This document shows, piece by piece, positions 33,854-42,586 of a stretch of 64,000 nucleotides of DNA (positions are counted from its first letter, which is position 1; each line of letters begins with the position of its first letter). A program made the position numbers and the translations under genes. A model generated the notes under the pieces. It was given only the letters and a program-made list of their open reading frames with translations, had not been told where the DNA came from and did no database searches. The stretch is taken from positions 620,001-684,000 of the forward strand of contig OY760517.1 in the NCBI GenBank assembly GCA_963663615.1. The letters are read 5' to 3'. This DNA is from G963663615 sp963663615 (GTDB lineage: Bacteria > Bacteroidota > Ignavibacteria > Ignavibacteriales > Melioribacteraceae).

Positions 33854-35987
33854 CTCCCATTTTGGTGTTTAGTTTTGCACTGAAATCGGTATTTCCTGAG
33901 CTATAATAAAACTCGTCAATAAATCCGGTTGAATCAATATTTGTAACACCAGTACCACATGTTTTATAAAAGGAGAACATTCCGGTACCGGAATTCTCAA
34001 ACTCGGATTTAATTACAAAGTTATCATCCTTTTGTTTCCTTTTGCCGAAAGTAAGTGTTACTTCTGATTTTAATGGTGGATAAAAGAGGAGGAAAAATTC
34101 AGAAATAAATCTTACAGCTGGATGAATAGTATTGGATACCGGAAACGAATCTCTCCAAATAAGGTTTTCCATATACCCTAAAGGTACTTTTATGTTGTTA
34201 AGGTAAAAATAGTAAAGTGCCGAATTTTTATTACCGAGAAAGTTAGTAATATAGAAAACTTTTTCGGAGGGGTAAATAAATATTTTTGATCCTTTGTTGG
34301 ATTCAATAAAGGTTTGGTTGAGCATATCAACTTTAACAATCCATTTTTCGCTGAATTTGGTATCGTTAAGTTCGCAATTAAATTCCAGTTCATCACCCAG
34401 TTTAAAATTAAAAGCCTTTTTCAGGGTGCGGTGCTCTTCTATGTTGCGTACATACGAATTTTCTTCAGGGTAATCGAATGTTTTAAGTTCAAATTTGCCA
34501 TTTTGCTTTTCAAGAAAATGAGCAAAAGGAAATTTTGTGGTTTTATCACCAAGTTTATCTGTTAACTGAAACTGAAAATGCAGATGAGGTATTGGTGAGC
34601 GACCACTGTTACCACAATGGGCAAGCAATTCGCCTTTCTTAACAAAATCACCTGGCTTAACACGGAATGAATTCATTTTGAGGTGAGAAAGACTACTATA
34701 TAAACCTTCATCGTGTTTCAGGATAATAGTATTTCCCCAATTACTTTTAAGGTTTACATCGCCTATTTTATTATCGGGTATGTTGTCAATAACCCTAACA
34801 ACTTCCGCATCAAGAGGAGCTGCAACCGGTGTGTTATAGCAGTAATAATCCGGTTTCAAGTTGCCTTCATCCCTGTATAGTTTGCTGTTTTCATCTTTTA
34901 TCTCAAAATCCCAGGCATATTTCCAGGCATCCTTATGAGTATGTTTGCCTTCAAAACCCTGGGTAATAAACCATTCTCCAAAGAAAGGCATTTCAGGAAA
35001 TACTTTTTTGAATTTATCAAATCTGGATCTCCTGTTCCTGTGATAATAATAGTTCTCCTCGGGTGAGCCAGGTTTAAAATATAACAGTACAAGGTCTGTA
35101 TGTTCCTGACGAAACTTGAGACTGTATATAGTTGAAAGCACTACCATGTTGAAGGGAAGTACAAGTACAGGCAAGTAATAAATATCGAGGAATTTTGAAA
35201 AGAATCCGGTAAATATTATTATCATGGAGGTGGAAAGCAGTAACAGAAATATTGACTTTCTTGAAAGTATAATCAGGGAGCCTCCAAGAGCGAATGCAGT
35301 AATTATGGCATTCAAAGAGGAAAGTATTACAATTGTATATGATGGATCACTAAACAGCATATTTAGTAGCAAAAAGTTTAGTGTAAAGGCTATTATGCTA
35401 TTTATTACCATCACCCTTGAAAATAGCAAAACTATTATCAGAATAACCACCCCACTTAAAACGTTACTTTGGAATAAAATCAATGCAAACGATTTAAGGT
35501 ATGTAAGTACTTCCGATGGCAGCGATACAAGTAATTCTGTTTCTGCGAAATTTATCCCTCTAAGTCCAACATTTTCAAAATTGGTAAGGAATATTATAAA
35601 AATATAAAACGATACAATGAAGGGCAGACTTAATCCGGGCAGATTAAATAACTGGTAAAAAAGGTTTTCAAGCACTGCTGCAATGAAAAAAGTCATTATT
35701 ATGAAAAGGAAAATAACAAAAACAAGAAACGGTGTTATTTCGTAAAAATAGGCAGCCGCAGTACCAAAGAGTATTCCGTTAAAACCATAAGTGCCGTTAT
35801 GTATCTTTTCTTCATCCAGGTTAAGCAATATTGCCAACACGTTGGAAATTACTACTCCGCCAAGACCTGTTGCACCAACTTCGGGTACAATAAACGAGGC
35901 ACCAAGAGCAGCAATTCCAAACCAAAGTCTGTTACTAAAGAAAATTTGGCTGTAGCTGTACAATATGGATTCTATGAAAAATTTCAT
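33831..35987 (-). CDS. Urea-transporter-like / M23 peptidase fusion protein
   Basis: The first 300 residues are a polytopic membrane domain resembling the urea transporter family (YGFNGILFGTAAAYFYE, GLSLPFIVSFYIFI). A cytoplasmic or periplasmic linker follows, then an M23/LytM metallopeptidase domain with the zinc motif HKDAWKYAWDFE (about 355-365) and HLHFQF (about 475-480). M23 enzymes cut peptide cross-links in cell walls. The C-terminal 200 residues are beta-rich. Members of this fusion combine transport and wall cleavage; joint function is unknown. It starts four bases inside the decarboxylase gene end. Confidence 0.85.
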   Translation of the reverse strand: MKFFIESILYSYSQIFFSNRLWFGIAALGASFIVPEVGATGLGGVVISNVLAILLNLDEEKIHNGTYGFNGILFGTAAAYFYEITPFLVFVIFLFIIMTFFIAAVLENLFYQLFNLPGLSLPFIVSFYIFIIFLTNFENVGLRGINFAETELLVSLPSEVLTYLKSFALILFQSNVLSGVVILIIVLLFSRVMVINSIIAFTLNFLLLNMLFSDPSYTIVILSSLNAIITAFALGGSLIILSRKSIFLLLLSTSMIIIFTGFFSKFLDIYYLPVLVLPFNMVVLSTIYSLKFRQEHTDLVLLYFKPGSPEENYYYHRNRRSRFDKFKKVFPEMPFFGEWFITQGFEGKHTHKDAWKYAWDFEIKDENSKLYRDEGNLKPDYYCYNTPVAAPLDAEVVRVIDNIPDNKIGDVNLKSNWGNTIILKHDEGLYSSLSHLKMNSFRVKPGDFVKKGELLAHCGNSGRSPIPHLHFQFQLTDKLGDKTTKFPFAHFLEKQNGKFELKTFDYPEENSYVRNIEEHRTLKKAFNFKLGDELEFNCELNDTKFSEKWIVKVDMLNQTFIESNKGSKIFIYPSEKVFYITNFLGNKNSALYYFYLNNIKVPLGYMENLIWRDSFPVSNTIHPAVRFISEFFLLFYPPLKSEVTLTFGKRKQKDDNFVIKSEFENSGTGMFSFYKTCGTGVTNIDSTGFIDEFYYSSGNTDFSAKLNTKMGDDNESAY

Positions 35988-37339
35988 AATTCAAATTCTT
36001 TTAATTTTTCAGGAAGCTTTTCTCTGCTCATAATGTATTCAAGGTCTTCTGATTCACGAACCAGTTCTACGGTGCCATCTTCCATTACCATAACAATGTT
36101 TGGACGAAGTGTGATAAACTGCATCCATTGTGTCATGTTATAGGCTCCTACATGTTTAATCAGCACCTTTTCGCCAACTTTAAGATTGGGCAGTACAATA
36201 TCCTCATGCAGAACGTCAATATTCATACACAACGGACCGTAAACTTTTGTGTTTTCGGTATAATAATTACTTTGTTGTGCAGGTACGATTTTGTGTTTAT
36301 ACCAAAAACTGGTAAAAAGAATGTTCACACCACCATCAAGTATCATTGCTTTTCTACCATCCGATAGCCTTTTATTTGCAATTACTGTGCTAATAAGTGA
36401 GCCGGCTTCATCAATAAGTGCACGCCCTGTTTCAAGTATAAGAGTAGGTAGCTCACCAATTGTCATAAGTGTAAAGAGCTCACTAGTAATTGCATCGGCA
36501 AATTTTTCCAAAGAAGGTAAAACCTGTTCGGCAGTAAGGTACTGCCCCTTAAGTGTATTGTTAGAAGGAAAACCACCACCGAGATCAATATAATCAAGTT
36601 TAACTTCGTAGTTGTTGTAAAGTTCGGTAGCAAGAGAAGCAAGTTTCCGGGCTGCAACCTTGTAGGCATCGGCAGTCATCATGTATGTGCCTATGTGCGA
36701 ATGCAGACCAATTAGTTCGAGTCGGTTTTGCGATATAATTCTTCTCAGTGCATCAATAGCTTCACCGTTTTCAAAGTTAAAACCAAACCTGTCCCACTTG
36801 GGGTATATTCCGGTATCCATATTCACACGAATAGCAACTTTTGCTCTTTTCTGAAGTTTTTCGGTTAGCTCAATAATTTTATAGAGTTCGTCAAAGTGGT
36901 CAATATGGATTTTTGAACCGTTTGTAATTGCTTTTTCCAACGCCGATTCACTTTTATCTGGACCGTTAAAAATAATATACTCTTTCGGAACACCCAGTTT
37001 TATTGCACGATCATATTCAAATTCGGAAACCACTTCTGCCCATGAACCTTCCTGATGAAAAATTGAGCAAACTGCATTCAGGTAATTTGTTTTATATGAC
37101 CAGGCAAATTGTACTTTTGGGTACCTGCTTTTGAAAATTCTATAAGCGTTTCTCTGGTTTTCCCTAATCTTTTTTTCCGATAGAACAAATACAGGTGAGC
37201 CATATTCGGAAGTTATTTTATCTATTGCAACACCGTCAATTTCGGTTTGAGGTATTGTAATTGGCGAACTGCCTATTTTATTCATAAAACCTGACTGATG
37301 TTTAACAATCACAGGTTTTTCATATATTTTCTTAGCCAT
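35984..37339 (-). CDS. PLP fold-type III decarboxylase (LysA/Orn-DC-like)
   Basis: Key residues are visible: the PLP lysine in FAWSYKTNYL, LHSHIGTY, the glycine-rich DYIDLGGGFPS, ETGR (about residue 305, usually EPGR), the catalytic cysteine in GPLCMNIDV and KHVGAYNMTQW. The family decarboxylates diaminopimelate, ornithine or arginine-type amino acids. Specificity cannot be read here. Its place in an operon with PqqD and an ATP-grasp ligase suggests decarboxylation of an amino acid used in a modification pathway rather than lysine synthesis. Confidence 0.85.
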   Translation of the reverse strand: MAKKIYEKPVIVKHQSGFMNKIGSSPITIPQTEIDGVAIDKITSEYGSPVFVLSEKKIRENQRNAYRIFKSRYPKVQFAWSYKTNYLNAVCSIFHQEGSWAEVVSEFEYDRAIKLGVPKEYIIFNGPDKSESALEKAITNGSKIHIDHFDELYKIIELTEKLQKRAKVAIRVNMDTGIYPKWDRFGFNFENGEAIDALRRIISQNRLELIGLHSHIGTYMMTADAYKVAARKLASLATELYNNYEVKLDYIDLGGGFPSNNTLKGQYLTAEQVLPSLEKFADAITSELFTLMTIGELPTLILETGRALIDEAGSLISTVIANKRLSDGRKAMILDGGVNILFTSFWYKHKIVPAQQSNYYTENTKVYGPLCMNIDVLHEDIVLPNLKVGEKVLIKHVGAYNMTQWMQFITLRPNIVMVMEDGTVELVRESEDLEYIMSREKLPEKLKEFEL

Positions 37340-37367
37340 TTGTAATCCCTTGCAAATCTATTTATAA

Positions 37368-38420
37368 TTAGTCTTCTTTTGTATGATCAAGTAGTCCGTT
37401 AACAGTTAACTGTTCAAACTCGGACATATCAGTTATATGATCCCAGGAGTATCGAATAAATATTTTACCTACCTCAAAGGAGCTAAAGTGCTCTGGCTCT
37501 TCATTAAGTGCGAGCTTAAGTAGTGCATAAGGAAGGTTTTGTCCAGCACCTACTGCAAGATATACCCACGCCGGAAACCTGGGATTGATTTCGAGCAGGT
37601 AATAATCGCCTGATTTTTTTTCTTTAACAAATTCAAGCTCTGCTCCACCACGCCATTTAAGGTCTGCTGTAATTTTAGCCGAAAGGTTAATAAGTGATTC
37701 GTCTTCAATAGTAACACCAGCCCAACCTTTTCCTTTATCGGTTATATACATCTTTTTCATTGTAACAGCACCAACCATATCGCCTTCGCCATTACCAAGA
37801 ACGCATGTATTGTATTCTTCGCCTTTAATAAATTCCTGAATAATAATAGGGAACCCCCATTTGTTACTCAGTTTTGTAAAGGCGGATACAGCCTCGTCAA
37901 AATTATTGCAAACATAGGCATCGTAAAAAATACCCTTTACAACAACCGGATAGGAAAAATCGGATGGAATTGAATATATATCCTGCACGGAAGTTGCCAA
38001 CACATTTTTAGGAGCTTTTATACCGTGTTCAACGCAAAAATTGAACAATTTGTCTTTGGCTCTCATATTAAGATGCTCAATAGTAGGGAGGTAAGTTTTA
38101 ATACCCATTTCCTCAAGATGTGGTTCAAGCTTTATAAAACCATAGAGTTCGCTATCAAGAGTTGGCAGTATAACATCAATTTTTTCAATGCTATGAATAT
38201 ATTTAATTCTTTCAAGCAGGTTATCAAGTCCGCTTGAAGGGTATGGAATCAGATAGTTTTTATCGGCAACCTCGGGCATATACGCACCGGGTTCAAGAGA
38301 ATCGTAAATAAGCCCAATTATACTGCCGTCAAACTCTCCCGAGTCCTTTATTCCTCTAATCACCGGAACGCCTGGTCCCGGACTGTCGATATTATTAAGA
38401 CCGGTTACAGCGATATTCAT
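37368..38420 (-). CDS. ATP-grasp ligase (carbamoyl-phosphate-synthase-like)
   Basis: The 350-residue protein has an N-terminal PreATP-like part, then ATP-grasp features: PVVVKGIFYDAYV with the ATP lysine, IIQEFIKGEEYN, and YYLLEINPRFPAW carrying the magnesium ligands. Such enzymes join a carboxylate to an amine with ATP, for example peptide bond formation. Its first codon overlaps the PqqD stop by four bases, tying it to that gene. Confidence 0.85.
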   Translation of the reverse strand: MNIAVTGLNNIDSPGPGVPVIRGIKDSGEFDGSIIGLIYDSLEPGAYMPEVADKNYLIPYPSSGLDNLLERIKYIHSIEKIDVILPTLDSELYGFIKLEPHLEEMGIKTYLPTIEHLNMRAKDKLFNFCVEHGIKAPKNVLATSVQDIYSIPSDFSYPVVVKGIFYDAYVCNNFDEAVSAFTKLSNKWGFPIIIQEFIKGEEYNTCVLGNGEGDMVGAVTMKKMYITDKGKGWAGVTIEDESLINLSAKITADLKWRGGAELEFVKEKKSGDYYLLEINPRFPAWVYLAVGAGQNLPYALLKLALNEEPEHFSSFEVGKIFIRYSWDHITDMSEFEQLTVNGLLDHTKED

Positions 38421-38671
38421 TTTTCACTCACAAGGTTATGTGCTTTTAGCTGGTTAAGAAAGTCGGTTAGATCTTTTTCGAACGTAAGTTCGTCGATATC
38501 ATATTCATCCATAACAGATGCAATGATTTCGAATTTATCTGCACCTTTCTGCAGTAGTTGTAAAATTTTACTTCCAATAGTGTTAAGGGTAAAGGTTTCA
38601 CCGGTTTGGGGTGAAAACAGGAATCCCGAATTACTCACGGCAAGGTTTGCCGGTATTTGGTAACTGCTCAT
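38417..38671 (-). CDS. PqqD-like peptide chaperone/RRE protein
   Basis: The start at 38,671 is chosen for its GGAGG ribosome site six bases upstream; the longer frame from 38,722 would begin in that leader. The 84 residues match PqqD/RRE: SGFLFSPQTGETFTLNTIGS, then a long helix and YDIDELTFEKDLTDFLNQL. PqqD-type domains bind a peptide leader and present it to modifying enzymes. No precursor peptide is obvious next to it. Confidence 0.85.
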   Translation of the reverse strand: MSSYQIPANLAVSNSGFLFSPQTGETFTLNTIGSKILQLLQKGADKFEIIASVMDEYDIDELTFEKDLTDFLNQLKAHNLVSEK

Positions 38672-38757
38672 AAATACCTCCAAAGTTGGTATAGCTATCC
38701 CCGGACCCCCGAACCGGTGCAAAATGTAAATGGTTCAGGGGCAGCAAGGGGGATTTA

Positions 38758-39609
38758 CTATTTTATAAAAATCATTTTTTTAGTGGCGGTAAGGTTTTCG
38801 GTACTAATTTTGTAAAAGTATGCACCCGAGGCAACTTTTACTCCGCTCTGATTTCTTGCATTCCACTCTAGCTCATGATAACCTGCGTCCAGATAATCAT
38901 TTACGAGGGTGGTTACAAGTGCTCCGCGAATATCGAATATTTGTACCTTAACGTTTCCCTGGTTTGATGTAGAGAAACTTATTTTTGTAGATGGGTTAAA
39001 CGGATTTGGGTAATTTTGGTTCAACTCAAAACGAGGCTCAACATTTGTGTTAGCTATACCGGTTAATGTAACTCCGGTATTGTAAACTTCGTAAGTATAT
39101 CCCGCAAAGTTAGGATAATCATATGAAGCGAATGAACATTCCAGTTCGCCGTCATCATCAGCATCCCAAATAGTTGGGTATGTATAATAATGTGTTGCAT
39201 CATCCATAACCAGAAGGTTATTGCCGGTTGTAATATCAACTATTCTGAATGACTGACGATACGCATCTGTTGAGCCATATTTACCAAGTACATAGAACTC
39301 TGTTATGTTATCGCCGGTTAGATCGTAATTGAGTGAATAGATTAGCTGTCCGGCATTGCGTTCAGCTGTGGTAAAAGTATAAGTGTATTCAGGTGTAGTT
39401 GAATATCCTGATGACATAACCTGAAATTTTAGTGTATCAATAAAATAGATTCTGGACAACCATTCGGAACCACTTTTTTCAAAGCTCATAAATCCCGAGG
39501 TTGTGTAACTGCTTATTGAATTGGAAGTCCATTCTTTGCTCCACTGTGCATTTATTGCCGTAGAACAAAGAATGAATATAAGTATTCCAATCACTTTTTT
39601 GTTTAACAT
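38758..39609 (-). CDS. T9SS-secreted protein with type A sorting domain
   Basis: A signal peptide (MLNKKVIGILIFILCSTAINA) opens the chain and the C-terminal 75 residues are a type IX sorting domain, with NYPNPFNPSTKISF and a closing YFYKIST...MIFIK. Between them is a beta-rich region with no recognised catalytic motif. It is on the same strand as the PqqD operon and may be its first gene or substrate; a distance of 86 bases to the PqqD start leaves this open. Confidence 0.85.
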   Translation of the reverse strand: MLNKKVIGILIFILCSTAINAQWSKEWTSNSISSYTTSGFMSFEKSGSEWLSRIYFIDTLKFQVMSSGYSTTPEYTYTFTTAERNAGQLIYSLNYDLTGDNITEFYVLGKYGSTDAYRQSFRIVDITTGNNLLVMDDATHYYTYPTIWDADDDGELECSFASYDYPNFAGYTYEVYNTGVTLTGIANTNVEPRFELNQNYPNPFNPSTKISFSTSNQGNVKVQIFDIRGALVTTLVNDYLDAGYHELEWNARNQSGVKVASGAYFYKISTENLTATKKMIFIK

Positions 39610-39767
39610 TTGTTTCTCCCTTGCTGTTTCTGGTAGTTGGACATTAACATTTTTGATTTGGTTTAAAAGGAAATTAAAAAAATATTAAACTAATTACATT
39701 TAATATTTTGTTGCTATGATAGTGAATAAATTATATGCATAAAAAATAAGATTATTTAAAAAAAAGA

Positions 39768-39799
39768 TTTTGTTTCTGCAAAAAGTTTTCTTATATTTG
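39768..39799 (+). promoter_or_regulatory. Bacteroidota-type promoter of tRNA-Lys
   Basis: A -33-like TTTTG (39,768-39,772) and a -7 element TATATTTG (39,792-39,799) with 19 bases between match the TTTG/TAnnTTTG consensus. The tRNA begins about 98 bases downstream, so a long 5' leader is implied. Confidence 0.65.
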
Positions 39800-39896
39800 C
39801 ACTCTTGTTCTAAAACAGGAATGAAAAAAGCCCTATGAAATCAGAAAACTATTTGTAATCTGAGAAAAAGTTATTATATTTAGGGCTCTAATTTTT

Positions 39897-39968
39897 GGGC
39901 GCATAGCTCAGTGGTAGAGCATCTGCCTTTTAAGCAGAGGGTCCCTGGTTCGAGCCCAGGTGCGCTCA
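39897..39968 (+). tRNA. tRNA-Lys (TTT)
   Basis: A full cloverleaf: acceptor GGGCGCA/TGCGCTC, D arm GCTC-GAGC with GTGGTA, anticodon stem TCTGC/GCAGA with loop CTTTTAA (anticodon TTT), and T arm CCTGG/CCAGG with TTCGAGC. A terminator follows at 39,980. Three related but damaged copies follow in tandem. Confidence 0.93.
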
Positions 39969-39979
39969 CAAGAATTAGT

Positions 39980-40006
39980 AACCCCAATCTAATGGTTGGG
40001 GTTTTT
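39980..40006 (+). terminator. Rho-independent terminator after tRNA-Lys
   Basis: AACCCCAA and TTGGGGTT form the stem and TTTTC follows. The same hairpin recurs once per tandem unit, at about 40,152, 40,323 and 40,496. Confidence 0.85.
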
Positions 40007-40065
40007 CGTTTTAAAGGAGTAAGTTTGTAGAGTTGTGATCGAAGCAATCTTATGTCGGAATAAAA

Positions 40066-40140
40066 ACAGTCATAGCTCACAATGTAGAGCACCCCGATTT
40101 TTAATCGGGGGAGTTCCTGGTTCGAGCCCAGGTGCGCTCA
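40066..40140 (+). pseudogene. tRNA-Lys-like pseudogene, copy 1
   Basis: Anticodon arm (CCCGA TTTTTAA TCGGG, anticodon TTT) and T arm (CCTGG-TTCGAGC-CCAGG) are intact. The 5' acceptor strand is ACAGTCA, which cannot pair with the 3' strand TGCGCTC, and the D loop lacks the GG needed for tertiary contacts. A working tRNA is therefore unlikely. Confidence 0.75.
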
Positions 40141-40237
40141 CAAGAATTAGTAACCCCAATCAGAAGGTTGGGGTTTTTCGTTTTAAAGGAGTAAGTTTGT
40201 AGAGTTGTGATCGAAGCAATCTTATGTCGGAATAGAA

Positions 40238-40311
40238 ACAGTCATAGCTCACAATGTAGAGCACCCCGATTTTTAATCGGGGGGTCCCTGGTTCGAGCCC
40301 AGGTGTGCTCA
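40238..40311 (+). pseudogene. tRNA-Lys-like pseudogene, copy 2
   Basis: Same structure as copy 1: intact anticodon and T arms, broken 5' acceptor strand (ACAGTCA) and D loop without GG. The 3' acceptor reads TGTGCTC, one base from copy 1. Confidence 0.75.
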
Positions 40312-40408
40312 CAAGAATTAGTAACCCCAATCAGAAGGTTGGGGTTTTTCGTTTTAAAGGAGTAAGTTTGTAGAGTTGTGATCGAAGCAATCTTATGTCG
40401 GAATAGAA

Positions 40409-40482
40409 ACAGTCATAGCTCACAATGTAGAGCACCCCGATTTTTAATCGGGGGGTCCCTGGTTCGAGCCCAGGTGTGCTCA
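40409..40482 (+). pseudogene. tRNA-Lys-like pseudogene, copy 3
   Basis: Nearly identical to copy 2 over the whole unit, with the same broken acceptor strand and D loop and the intact TTT anticodon arm. Confidence 0.75.
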
Positions 40483-40534
40483 CAAGAATTAGTAAACCCC
40501 AATCTAATGGTTGGGGTTTTTTGTTTTAAAGGAG

Positions 40535-41000
40535 TTATTTAGTTGCGTAGGGCAGGAGTGTTCTCCTACAGGTATTCTTTAATATCGCGTTAGCGATTAC
40601 TTTTGTGTAGAATGGAAGTAAAGCATTCAAACAATACTGCGAAGCAGTTGAGTAGGGTTGTACTATGTGCTGCCATAAGTCCCGATGGGACGAAATGTTT
40701 ATAGAAAATAATAAGACAAAGAGCTCCGGTTGAGTGGTGCAATTGTTATTCAAACCTGCGAAATTTTAAAAATTTCGGAGGTTTCCTGTCCCACTACAAT
40801 TATAGTATTGTAGGGCAGGAGTGTTCTCCTACAGATATTCTTTAATATCGCGTAGGGATTACTCTTGTGTAGGCAATTAACAAAACGACACCACATACCC
40901 TGCCGTTAAGGAGCATTACTTAACGGAACAGGTTTACAAATTTGTTACGGAATAATCCCAAACACGTAATACTTAGCATTTCTCTATGTCTTTTAAGGGT
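40535..41000. repeat. Dispersed non-coding repeat, copy A
   Basis: About 465 bases hold no convincing gene. The block from 40,675 to about 41,000 recurs at 54,894-55,186, and its end (from about 40,910) recurs again at 54,490-54,592. The sequence GGGCAGGAGTGTTCTCCTAC occurs twice within this block, near 40,540 and 40,812. The hairpin at 40,753-40,783 (AACCTGCGAAATTT and its complement) is shared with copy B. The short frames here are shadows. It is probably a decayed mobile element or structured intergenic repeat. Confidence 0.7.
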
Positions 41001-41100
41001 GTCAAAATTTATCCCCCTTTATTACCATAAATTATTTTGACTTTGTAATCTTTTTTTTTTGATTTGGGTAGTTTTTGGGCAAGAATAAAACGAGAGCAGA

Positions 41101-42468
41101 ATGAAAATATTTTGGGCTGTTTTGGCAGCTATTGTTACAGCATTACTACTAACCTTTTGCGATAACCCTAACCCTAATGAGCCGGAAGTAGAGCAAATAT
41201 CACTTAAACAAAAGTATGATATAAAATTTGAGATACTTGATACTTATGCAAAGTTTGTATATATGCGTTTGCAAAAAAGTATTGATGATACAATAATTTA
41301 TAATTTTACTGTTGAGGGCCATTCGGGAATGTATTATGAGTGCTACACAACAAAAGATACAATTGTATTTGTAGGTAAACTTATAGATGAGCCCTTTGAT
41401 CTTCTGATGCATTTCGAAACAAGTACCGGTGAAACAGTACTTGATACAAGTGTATATTTAACATTTGGTGATACAACCAGTCACGATTTTACCTGGAGTT
41501 ACAAAAAAATTGGTTACAATATTGGTACCACAACATTAAATGATGTTGCTGTAATTGATGAAAACAATATTTGGGCTGTTGGTGAAATAAATGTACCCGA
41601 TGAGGAGGGGGATGGCTACGATCCATACGGACTTGTACATTATAACGGTACTACATGGGAGGAGATATATTTAGAATTTACTTATCCGAATAACTTATCG
41701 GCAAAGATTAAACCCCTAGGTGTTTTTGCATTTAGTAAAAAGGAAGTATGGTTATCGCATGCTGGAATACATATTTTTAATGGTGAAAAGATAGTGAAAT
41801 CCTTCTTCCCTAACGAGGAGTTTACACACAATTATGTATTTAAAAAAGATGAATCTCCCACCAAAATATGGGGATTTAGTAACAAAGATGTTTATGTTGG
41901 AGCAACAAATGGTGGGTTAGCACATTATGATGGTACGGATTGGAAAAGGATAGAAACAAATACTGAAACCACAATAAGGGATATCTACGGTTATTATGAT
42001 CCTGTAAATGGTACAAAGAATGTTTTTGTTGTAGTCTCGGGAATATTCGGGGATGCAGAAAGACGTTTCCTTAGAATTGTTAATGATGAATATACCGAAG
42101 ATGTTTATACATATATAGATTGGAATAAGTATGTATTGGAGACTGTTTACTGTCCTGATTACAAAACGATAATTGTAGGAGGGTCATGTTTTTGTCAAAA
42201 TATGTTTGGTCGTTACAGACTTTTGAACTCATTTAAGATGGGAAGTGATTTTTATGTTTATAGTGCGAAAGGGATAAATACAGACGACTTTTTTGTTGCA
42301 GGAAATGAAAATAATCTTTTTCATTTTAATGGTAAAACATGGAAGAATTTTAAGCCGGAATTTTCATCGGTTTCAGTAAGCTTTACAGATATTTCATTTA
42401 AAGAAAATACTGCAGCTGTTATAGCTACCGATGGTCGTTTTGCATATTTCTTTGTTGGAAATAGATGA
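41101..42468 (+). CDS. Beta-propeller-like lipoprotein
   Basis: A lipoprotein signal with lipobox LTFC (Cys20) places it on a membrane facing the periplasm or surface. From about residue 150 there are repeated WAVGE, GLVHYNGTTWE and FHFNGKTWKNF blades, a pattern of beta-propeller proteins common in Ignavibacteria. No catalytic site is recognised. The gene follows a long repeat region and has a GAGCAGA ribosome site, and it ends at a strong terminator. Confidence 0.8.
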   Translation: MKIFWAVLAAIVTALLLTFCDNPNPNEPEVEQISLKQKYDIKFEILDTYAKFVYMRLQKSIDDTIIYNFTVEGHSGMYYECYTTKDTIVFVGKLIDEPFDLLMHFETSTGETVLDTSVYLTFGDTTSHDFTWSYKKIGYNIGTTTLNDVAVIDENNIWAVGEINVPDEEGDGYDPYGLVHYNGTTWEEIYLEFTYPNNLSAKIKPLGVFAFSKKEVWLSHAGIHIFNGEKIVKSFFPNEEFTHNYVFKKDESPTKIWGFSNKDVYVGATNGGLAHYDGTDWKRIETNTETTIRDIYGYYDPVNGTKNVFVVVSGIFGDAERRFLRIVNDEYTEDVYTYIDWNKYVLETVYCPDYKTIIVGGSCFCQNMFGRYRLLNSFKMGSDFYVYSAKGINTDDFFVAGNENNLFHFNGKTWKNFKPEFSSVSVSFTDISFKENTAAVIATDGRFAYFFVGNR

Positions 42469-42506
42469 TACAGTGACACGGGTGCCACTGTATCAGTTTG
42501 TTTTTT
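42467..42506 (+). terminator. Rho-independent terminator after the lipoprotein gene
   Basis: GATACAGTG and CACTGTATC form a perfect 9-bp stem around ACACGGGTGC, followed by TTTGTTTTTT. It overlaps the stop codon region of the gene. Confidence 0.85.
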
Positions 42507-42586
42507 GAGTAAAACTCGCCAAAGCATACTCAACTACAAATATACAAACTTACACCCGCATTTTAAATAATTTTATGAGGTCAATA

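Larger units (their letters stand above)
39969..40530 (+). repeat. Tandem 171-172-bp repeats carrying tRNA-Lys-like sequences
   Basis: The junction sequence CAAGAATTAG recurs at 39,969, 40,141, 40,312 and 40,483, giving three units of 171-172 bp and a partial fourth. Each unit holds a terminator-like hairpin (AACCCCAA/TTGGGGTT plus TTTTT), a constant block with GATCGAAGCAATCTTATGTC, and a tRNA-Lys-like segment. The units are nearly identical, which points to recent or gene-converted amplification downstream of the intact tRNA-Lys. Confidence 0.9.

Noticed and set aside
38672..38722. Possible precursor peptide before the PqqD gene (extension ending AIPTLEVFM)
   Set aside because: The apparent residues are the leader and ribosome site of PqqD itself; GGAGG is encoded there and no separate stop exists.
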